Shown here: in pieces, positions 1-9,000 of the stretch
Layout: each line of letters opens with the position of its first letter
How positions within the stretch are numbered: position 1 is the stretch's first letter
Source: Baffinella frigidus
Taxonomy: Eukaryota > Cryptophyceae > Cryptomonadales > Baffinellaceae
DNA length: 14,301 nucleotides
Assembly: GCA_026770585.1 (NCBI GenBank)
Contig: MU646948.1
Location: forward strand, 82,997-97,297
Direction: 5' to 3'
The notes under the pieces: generated by a model
What the model was told of the DNA's origin: nothing
The model's database searches: none
The model's input: the letters and a program-made list of their open reading frames with translations, nothing else
Program-made: the position numbers and the translations under genes

Positions 1-55
1 TTAACCGAGAGTACATTTCGCTGGGTGCCGACGAGCACGAAAAGTTCCAGGAAAG
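1..55 (+). CDS. BAM: Beta-amylase exon 1 of the window (3' end only)
   Basis: The frame from base 3 gives [17 protein letters not shown] and then the first two bases of an Arg codon. This aligns with NKEYLTVGVDNEPIFHGR of soybean beta-amylase. The exon ends AG|GTTACG and leaves phase 2, and the first base of exon 2 (G) completes AGG (Arg). The 5' boundary lies outside the window. Confidence 0.85.
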
Positions 56-3000
56 GTTACGAGCCTCTCTCTAATGTTTTTTTCGTGTTGCCCTTTTGTT
101 GTATCAGACCTTTTATTTTATTTTACAAGCGCAGAACGTTATGAGCCCCCATAGACCCTCATTGATCATACCAACACGGCTGCCATGCCTGCCTCACAGT
201 GGGCTACGAGGGTTTCGTCGACCCAAGATTTTGGGGGGTAACGTGACTAAGTTTGCACCAGAAAAGTCCTAAAGTTAATTGCCTCAAGGCAAGTTGACTT
301 TTAATGAAAGGTCCGTAGTCCACCATGTGGTATGCCCCCCAGGAATGCTCTTGCGGTCTGTTCTTAATAAGGCCAGATTTTAGATTTAAGTTGTCCTGCT
401 GTTTCAGGGGTGCAGTGTCCTCACAATTTTCATCTCGGACCATACCAGAATTTGTCCTGATGAAAAGGCATAAGATAGCATCATTTGATGCCTAAAATAG
501 TATATACACCCTTACCTTCCGCGTGGGGAGCCTAAGATAGCGGGACAGATTATGTCTTGGTCCGAAATTAAATTTCTTTGTACTGCACAGAACAATTCTT
601 CAAAAAATTCGATACTCCTGCAGGATTGCTGATAAGTAAGAATGGCGCCATACCTTCACCCACCCCAAGAGAACCCTACACAATCACTCTCACCTTGTGG
701 GGTATTCGTGATTGAAGCTCTTAAACTTCAACCATGGGATACCATGAGCCTCAGAACCGGCTGACTTGGGTTCGGTGCGTGTAAGTGTGCATGGGAGCGG
801 TATCGCATACCTTCACCCACCCCAAGAGGACCACCCTGTATCCCCTCTTCACGAGCCTCTGCACTGGAGAGCGAAACGCGATCCGAGAGCAAAAATGCTT
901 TCTCTGCAGTCCTTTCTACGGAAGGGCGTGTCGTTGGGCTATGTTGGGCGAAATTAAAACCTAAAGGACCTAAAGGTACAAAAACAACTGGTCTTGTTCA
1001 CATCGGGGGTGCAGCGTCCTCAACCATCGTTGGTCGTTTCGAAAGTCACCGGTGCAGATCTACCACGATTTCATGCTCTCGCCTTCCCAATCAAAATATC
1101 AGTCATTAACAAGTCTTTGTACCGAGTAATTGTTAATTAGTACCACGAACAATAAATGGACAGGGGGTTTAGCGGACTGACAAAATCGTTGGTCGTTTCG
1201 GAGGTCGCCGGTTGCAGACCTACCACGATTTCATGCTCGCCTTCTCTATCAAACGTTTCTACCGCAATTTCGGTTCAATAACAAGTCTTTGTACCGAGCA
1301 ATTATTAATTAGTACCACGCAAATAAACGGACCTTAAACTTAGTACCACGAAAATAAATAGACAGGGGGTTTAGTGGACTGACAAAATCGTTGGTGTTTA
1401 CAGGTCGCCGGTGCAGATCTACCACGATTTCATGCTCGCGTTCTCCATCAAAATATCAGTCATTAACAAGTCTTTGTACCGAGCAGTTATTAATTAGTAC
1501 CACGCAAATAAACGGACCTTAAACTTAGTACCACGAAAATAAATGGACAGGAGGTTTAGTGGGCTGACGAAATCGGTGGGGGCTGTATGCAGGTCGCCGG
1601 TGCAGATCTACCATGATTTCATGCTCGCGTTCTCCAACGAATTCCACCCGTGGTTCCACAAGGTACCGAAACCCGAAACCCGAAACCCCGAAACCCGAAA
1701 CCCGAAACCCGAAAACCTGAGGTGACTTTCCGCGGGGCTGTTGACTTTGAGAGGCGGCTTCCAACGGGTGGGTCACGTGTGGATGACGCATTCGAGAGGG
1801 CTTGAGAGTAGTAGAGGTTGATGGTTGATGGTTTATGTTTTATGGTTTAGAGGGAAATGCCGGGCTTGAGAGTAGTAGAGGGACAGGCCGGTGCAGATCT
1901 ACCACGATTTCATGGTCGCGTTCTCCAACGAATTCCACCCGTGGTTCCACAAGGTACCGAAACCCGAAACCCGAAACCCCGAAACCCGAAACCACGAAAC
2001 CCGAAACCCGAAACCACGAAACCCGAAACCCGAAATCACGAACCCGAAACCCGAAACCCCGAACCCCAAACCCTCAACCACGAACCCGAAACCTGAAACC
2101 CGAAACCCTCAACCACGAACCCGAAACCTGAAACCCGAAACCCGAAACCACGAACCCGAAACCCGAAACCCCGAACCCGAAACCCTCAACCACGAACCCG
2201 AAACCCGAAACCCGAAACCCGAAACCACGAAACCCGAAACCCGAAACCACGAAACCCGAAACCCGAAACCACGAAACCCGAAACCCGAAACCACGAACCC
2301 GAAACCCGAAACCCCCAACCCCAAACCCTCAACCACGAACCCGAAACCTGAAACCCGATATCCTACACCATGGTTCCACAAGGTGCACCCGAAACCCGAA
2401 ACCTGAAACCTGAAACCTGAAACCTGAAACCCCAAACCCTAAACCCTAAACCCCACACCGCACCACACCACACCATGTAAATATTGAAACCCCAAACCCT
2501 CCCCCCCTGCACCTTACCAGGTGATCTCCCTGAACCCTATATCCAGACCCCTGAATCCTGACCCCTAAACGCTAAACACTAAACTCTCAACACTAAACAC
2601 TAAACACTAAATACTAAACCCTAAACCCTAAACCCTAAACCCTAAACCCTAAACCCTAAACCCTAAACCCTAAACCCTAAACCCCAAACCCTAAACCCTG
2701 AACCCCAAACCCTAAACCCCAAAACCCAAACCCCAAACCCTCACCAGGTGATTTCCAAGGTGCAGGTCCTGCGGACGAGCCCCCACACCACACCACACCA
2801 CACCCTCTAAACATCAAACCCCCAACCCCCAACCCCCTCGTGGAGGGTACGGGGGGTGAGGTGCAGGGTTCGGGTTTGGAGTTTAGGGTGTGGGCTTTGT
2901 GGAGGGTGCAGGGGTGGGGGTGTAGGGTTCGGGGTGAGCACCTTCTCCCTCCACCCCACCACGCGGTCTCCCCGAACCCTGAATCCCGACCCCTAAACGC

Positions 3001-6000
3001 TCAACACTCAACACTTAACACTAAATACTGAACCCCACGCCCCAAACCCTAAACCCTGAACCCTCAACAGGTTATTTCCAAGGTGCAGGTCGGGATGGGT
3101 CCTGCGGGCGAGCTCCGGTTCACTCCCAAACCCCAAACCCCTAAAACCCCTGAACCTTAAACCCTAAACCTATTCCCTGGAAGGAGAATAGGGAGTGTCT
3201 ACTCTTCGATCTCTGGTAAACCCTGAACCCCAAACCCTGAACCATAGACCCTAGACCCTAAACCCTGAACCTCAAACGCTCAACCATACACTCTAAACCC
3301 TAAACCCTAAGCCCCACCATACACTCTAAACCCTAAACCCAAAACACACTTATTACAACACAGTCCTGCGGGCGAGCTCCGGTTCACCCCCAAACCCAAA
3401 CCCTAAACCCTAAACCCTCAACCATAAACCATACACCATACACCCTAAGCCCTCAGTCCAAAAGATCGGGATGGGTCCTGCGGGCGAGCTCCGGTTCGCC
3501 CCCAAACCCCAAACCCCTAAAACCCCTAAACCCTAAACCTCAAACCTATTCCCGGGAACAACTTACGTATCCGGAATAACTTATGTATTCACATGAATTC
3601 ATACACTTCTCAATCCTCGTACTCGATGACAAACGCTCCTCACAATTATCGCTTTACACTCAACGCTTTACACGAAATAAACTTTTTAACTGTGAATCAG
3701 GTACCCGTCGTTCCCGCTGTCGGACTGGTGCTATCCCAGCCCCGGAGACTTCACGTGCTTCGACGTGCACATGAAACAGGTTACGAACCTTACAGGGTTT
3801 CGGTTTCAGGGCTTCAAGTTTAGGGTCTAGGGTCTAAGGTCCAGGGTCTAGGGTCTAGGGTCTAGGGTCTAGGGTCTAGGGTCTAGGGTCTAGGGTGTCG
3901 GGCCTATGGTATAGGGTGTAGGGTGTAGGGTCTAGGGTGTTGGGTGTAGGGTGTTCTCCGGAGACTTCACGTGCTTCGACGAGCACATGAAACAGGTTAT
4001 CAACTCCTCACTCTGCGTACCTCGAGGGTTTCGACCCCGCCAGATTTCGCGATAACGTGACCACATTCGCACTAAAAAATCCTTCAAGTTAATTGCCCCG
4101 GGCAATTTGACTTTTGATGAAAGGTCCGTAGTCTACCGTGTGGACTTCAAACCCACCGAAAGGGCGTGAAGTCTCCCAAGCCCCGGAGACTCCACGTGCT
4201 TCGACGAGTACATGCGACAGGTTATGCTCCCACTCGAGGCCAGAAATGTGACTATTTTTAACCCGGGGGTCCTTTACAACGGGGGCGGTGTGTAGTAATT
4301 TTCACACACATAGTCGCGTTTGGTCACGTTACTGCTCGATATCAGCCTGGGAGGCTCCACGTGCTTCGACGAGCACATGACACAGGTCCGCAACCCCTTC
4401 AGGGTTTCGGGTTCAGGGTTGAGGGTTTCAAGTTTAGGGTCTAGGGTCTAGGGTCTAGGGTCTAGGGTCTAGGGTCTAGGGTCTAGGGTGTCGGGCCTAG
4501 GGTCTAGGGTCCCAAACCCCAACCCCCAAACCCCGCATGCAGATGTGGAAGACGCACTGTCACGAGGTGCTACACAAAGGGGAGTGGGGCGACCCCCAAA
4601 CCCCGTCCTAGGACCTACCTAGGACCTCTTGGCCATCAAATTTGACGGCCTGGGCACTTAAGGGATGAACTCTACACCCTAAACACTAAAAACATCAAGC
4701 CCTATAAACCCCAGCCCCCAACCCCCAAACCCTAGCCCATGAATCCGCGTGCAACAGGTATCCGTGATGGGATCGGAATACTCGATGACGCGCTTTACAA
4801 TCCTCGCTCTACACCCTAAACACTAAAACCACCACGCCCTATAAACCCCAGCCCCCAACCTGCAGATGTGGAAGACGCACTGTCACGAGGTGCTGCATAA
4901 GGGGGAGTGGGGCGAACGCTTCCCCGACCACAACGGGTACACACCCTCCTAATTTGCCCCTCCTAAATAAAGCCTTAACCGTAAGCCCTCAGCCCTACAT
5001 CCGAAACCCGAAACCCTTGCCGAAACCCGATAACACAGAACCCGAAACCCGAAACCCGAAACTCGAAACCCGAAACACGAAACTCTAGCTGTACAAGCGG
5101 GAGTGGGGCGAACTCTTCCCCGACCACAACGGGTACCTACCCGAAACTCAAAACCCGAAACCCGTCGTGGTCGGGTATTGCGCCCTCCTGAACCCTACAC
5201 CCTGAACACTCAACACTCAACAGTGAATATTTAACACTTCACACTATAAGGGGGAGTGGGGCGAACGCTTCCCGGACCACGACGGGTAACTACCCAAACC
5301 CCGAAACACTGAAGCTCTGAATCCTAGAACGGCGTTTTAGCCTCCGTAAAAAACATTTTGAGGCATTGTAACCTCCATAAAAGATATTTTAACCTCTACA
5401 AAAGTCGATTGTAAACGCGCTGCGAGGAGGGGCTGCACAAGGGTGAGTGGGGCGAACGCTTCCCCGACCACACTGGGTGCCTACCCGAAACCCAAAATCG
5501 GAAACCGGAAAAAGCCATTTTAACCTCCATGCAAGGCAGTTGAAAAAGGCATTTTCAAGTCCGCAACCGGGCAGCTAATCGCTCTGCCCCACGATCTCAA
5601 CCCATCAACCCTAAATCTGCAACCCTAAACCCTAAACATTTGACTCCAAACCCCACACCCTACGCAGCTACAACACCCTGCCCGAGGAATCGTCCTTCAT
5701 GAAGGGCGACACGCCAACTATGCGGAAACCCTACACCCCGAATCTTCAACTCTTCACCCCTAAACCCTGAACCCTAAACCCCAAACCCCACATCCAACGC
5801 AGATACAACACCCCGCCCGAGGAGTCTCCGTTCATGCGGGGAGACTTCAAGTCCGAATACGGCCGGGCGTTCATGACGTGGTACGTACTGGCGAAATCCC
5901 CAATACTAGCATTCCTTCTTCTTCTTTGTTACTCTCGATACTAGTATTTCTTTTTAAGTGGTGCGACGGTTCCAAAAGTGGACGTTTTGGAGGTTTCTTC

Positions 6001-9000
6001 GGTCCACACGAGGCCCTTGGTGGGGGCATTCCAGCAACTTCATGCAACACCCCGCCCGAGGAGTCTCCGTTTATGCAGGAGGGGGGCTTCAAGTCCGAAT
6101 ACAGGCGTTGATGGCGTGGTGCGAACCCCCCCATTTGGTGTTTTGGTGCTTTGCATTACAGTCACATTGAAGGCCACGCCCACCTCTCGAGGAGAACTCT
6201 CGAGGAGATTTGAACCATCTACGGATGAAAGTGTTCCTTTTTGAAGTGGTGCGAAACCCCCCAAAGGGTCCCTTTTCAATGTGGTGCGAAACCCCCCAAA
6301 GTATTCCTTCTTAAGTGGTGCGAAATCCCCAAAAGTGTTCCCATTTTTAGTGCCTCAGACGGCTTCAAGTCCGAATACGGCCAGGCATTCCTCACCTGGT
6401 GCGAACCCCCCCAAAGTATTCCTTCTTAAGTGGTGAGAAACCCCAAAAGTGGACTGCGTTCAGGGTTGAGGGCTGAGGGTGGAGGGTTCATGCCGAGGTG
6501 CGAACCCCCCTAACGTATTCCAAGTCACCGGTGACAGTGGTGTCCTCTGGAGCCGGAAAGGGGCAGAAAGGGGGAGGGGTTGAGGGTTTAGGGTTTGGGG
6601 GGTTTGGGGGGTTAGCGCCCCAGGCGACTTTCAATTCCACAAAAGTATTAATTAATTGCTTTTGGTGCAACGAAATTTACTACACAAACGCTTTACTATT
6701 ACTTTTATGAGCAAATCGTGTAGTAATGTTCGTTGCCAAAAGCAATTAATTAATACTTTTATGGAGATTAACTTCAAGCCACACTACGGCCAGGCGTTCC
6801 TCACCTGGTGCGAACCCCCCCAGTTTTTCCAGTTTTCAAGTGGTGCGACCTCCCCCCATTTTTCCATTTTGAAGTGGTGCGAAACCCCCCAAAGTGTTCC
6901 CTTTTTAGTGCCTCAGGCGACTTCAGGCCAGACGTCATACTCAAGAAATGGATCCCGTTCAACAAGAAGTTCACCTTCTTCGACAAGGATTCCAACAGCC
7001 CTACGAACATCAACTCGTATATGAACCTTATGGTCACTGCATACGACCACAACAGTGCCTATGAGACGGACATTTGTGTCAAGGCTACTGATCTTATGCT
7101 ACGGCCAGGCGTTCCTCACCTGGTGCGTGTTCCACATCTGTGTTGGACCCTGAACGCAGATGTGGATTTGGGGTGCACATCATAATTTGGGGTGCACATC
7201 ATAAGGCGATTTGGGGTGCACATCATAAGGCGAGACATCTGCGTGGACCCTGAACGCAGATGGGGTCCAGGGCTTAGGTTTGAGGGTTTCTTACGTGGTG
7301 CGAAATTCTTACGTGGTGCGAAACCCCCAAAAGTGTTCCTTTTTTAAGTGGTCCAAAAGTGGACGTCTTGAACTTTTCTTCGGCCCACGCAAGGCCCTAG
7401 GGAGACTTCAAGTCAGACTACTGTCTGACTACTGTCTTACGGAGGCTATAACGCCTTTCTAGGATTGAGAGCTTCAGTGTTTCGGGGTTTGCATGGGGCA
7501 ATATCCCCAGACTCCCCCTCACGAGGCTGCGAGGGGTGAGTGGATGATCCTATTGGGGTAGTAGCCCCAGATCTGGGGATATTGCCCCATGGTTTGGGTA
7601 GTTACCCCAAAACCCCACACCCAAGGAAGGCGTTCCTCACCTGGTGCCATACCCCTCAAAGTACTCTTTTTTCGGCAATCGAAGACCATGATTCATGTGC
7701 GTATCCCTTAAGTGGCCAGCCGGTCAAATTTGACCCGCAAGAGGTCCTAGGCAGGTCCTAGGGCCCTACGGTAGGGCGTATGAGCCTACTGGCCACTTAA
7801 GGGATAGTTGCAAAGACGGAGTTTACATGCGCAGCCGAGAATGCAAGGCAATGCTATAGGTGCTTTAGTGCTTTGTAGTACACTCACATCGAAGACCACA
7901 CCCGCCTCACTCTTGAGGGGACGGACACAATCTACGGATGAGCTCCTCGACCCCACCCATTCTACATGCATGTAGAGAAACAGAATTCTCAGAAGCATGA
8001 AGTGGTGCGACGGTTCCAAAAGTGGACCTCTTCTTTTCTTTCGTGGGGCGACCGCCATAAATCAAATACAATCGGCCTTTTTTTGCCGGACATCCCGCGC
8101 TAAATGAATTATATGGTGTTTACATGTATTATACAGCGTATACATGTATTGTACGGCAGGCCAGCGTTTGACACAGGGCTCGGCCAGGTATTCAACCGAG
8201 CTTCTGGTTCTCACTTCCTGACTAAACCCTCAACACCTTAACCCCAAACACCAAACCCAGAACCCAAACCCCTAAACCCTAACCCAGGTATTCGAACGAG
8301 CTTCTGGGGCACGGCAACCGCGTGCTCGCGCGTGCTCAGGAAGTCTTCTCGCCTTATGATGTGCACCCCAAACCCCAAACCCCAAACTCGAAACCCGAAA
8401 CCCTACGAGTTCAACCCTAAACCCCAAACCCCAAACCCCAAACCCCAAACCCCAAACCCTAAATCCTGAACCCTGAACCCTAAACCCTAAAACCCCAAAC
8501 CCCAAACCCAAACCCTCAAACGCAGATCGAGATCCCCGGCAAGGTGGCGCGGGGCTCCACTGGCTGTACACGACACACCCTAAACACCAAACCCTAAACT
8601 CGAAACACTTAACCCTAAAACGAGATTCCTAAACCCCAAACCCCAAACCCAGATCTAGTTTTTCCTAAACCCCAAACCTTACATCCAGATCGAGATCTCT
8701 GGCAAGGTGGCGGGGCTGCACTGGCTGTTCACGACGCCCCACCACGGCGTTGAGTGCACAGCTGGCTACTACAACACCAACGGGGTAAACCCTCAACCTC
8801 AAACCCCAAACCCTAAACCCTAAACCCTAAACCCTAAACCCTAAACCCTACACCCTACACCCTACACCCTGAAACCTTATCCCTAAACTCCAACCCTAAA
8901 CCCTAAACCCTAAACCTCAAACCCTAAACCTCAAACCCAGAAATCCTCACTACGCGGCTACTACAACACCAACGGAGTACCGCGATACATACACCCCTTC

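Larger units (their letters stand above)
56..1592 (+). other. Intron 1: mixed unique sequence, dispersed repeat and tandem exon-2 starts
   Basis: The first kilobase is mostly unique, AT-richer sequence. It contains a dispersed repeat (205-332), a 22 bp direct repeat (650-671 and 807-828), and no convincing gene. From about 1025 the sequence is a tandem duplication leading into exon 2. Small reading frames here have no recognisable product. Confidence 0.7.
1663..3070 (+). other. Intron 2: telomere-like arrays and exon-edge copies
   Basis: It holds exon 2 copy b, AAACCCG heptamer arrays (1667-1716, 1958-2445), an exon-2 end copy at 2371-2382, CCCTAAA arrays (2436-2760) and two exon-3 start copies. 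It also has a G-rich stretch on this strand (2840-2940). The long open frames across the arrays come from the 7-mer period, which has no stop in several frames. Confidence 0.8.
3780..4865 (+). other. Intron 4: TCTAGGG arrays, repeat G, exon-edge copies
   Basis: It contains three exon-4 end copies, two G-rich TCTAGGG arrays, dispersed repeat G (4022-4143), an exon-5 start copy, and a half MITE (4606-4665). The sequence after exon 4 (3780-3910) is duplicated after the last exon-4 copy (4386-4515). Confidence 0.8.
4937..5802 (+). other. Intron 5: AAACCCG words, exon-5 end copies, AACCTCC repeats
   Basis: It contains three exon-5 end copies, AAACCCG words (4999-5080, 5140-5165), and a loose repeat of ATTTTAACCTCCATAAAAG-like units at 5330-5420 and 5505-5560. 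An exon-6 start copy at 5668 precedes the real exon 6. Confidence 0.75.
7100..7643 (+). pseudogene. Two exon-6 end copies with donors
   Basis: 7100-7122 (TACGGCCAGGCGTTCCTCAC, CTG|GTGCGT) is the right part of the copy split by the capsid-like insert. 7626-7643 (GAAGGCGTTCCTCACCTG|GTGCCA) is a short further copy. Both keep AFLTW and the donor. Confidence 0.75.
5956..8056 (+). repeat. Repeat family H (three copies)
   Basis: The copies are at 5956-6020, 7346-7400 and 8000-8056. They share AAGTGG(TGCGACGG)TTCC, AAAAGTGGAC and a TTTCTTCGG(T/C)CCAC.C tail. The first starts with a GTG|GTGCGA donor-like string, so it may derive from the intron start next to an exon-6 end. Confidence 0.65.
5881..8287 (+). 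other. Intron 6: largest intron, rich in insertions
   Basis: This 2.4 kb intron carries at least five exon-6 end copies, a donor-adjacent 35-40 bp unit repeated many times, repeat families F and H, and three foldback elements (6631-6770, 7492-7591, 7702-7806). It also has a capsid-like fragment, inverted exon-7 edge repeats and an exon-7 start copy. No independent gene is supported. Confidence 0.8.

Noticed and set aside
1835-2435. Long open frames over the AAACCCG array, giving [12 protein letters not shown]-type or FRVSGFGF-type repeats on both strands
   Set aside because: They arise from a 7-mer repeat with no stop in several frames on both strands. The real coding segments here are the two exon-2 copies.
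2615-2690. True chromosome end at the perfect CCCTAAA array
   Set aside because: Coding exons of one gene continue colinearly on both sides, so the array is interstitial.
3551-3700. AT-rich segment open in two frames ([11 protein letters not shown]..., [10 protein letters not shown]...), considered as an inserted gene piece
   Set aside because: No family is recognised, and its end is a plausible branch point and pyrimidine tract for the exon-4 acceptor, so normal intron sequence explains it.
3740-3779. Exon 4 starting at the internal AG (short 40 bp form)
   Set aside because: It would drop [13 protein letters not shown], which matches the family's RYPSYP active-site segment. The acceptor at 3700 gives the full match with correct phase.
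5871-6279. Overlapping 77-88 residue frames on both strands near repeat H
   Set aside because: They are made of exon 6 fragments, repeat H and repeat F in inconsistent frames. None has a recognisable product.
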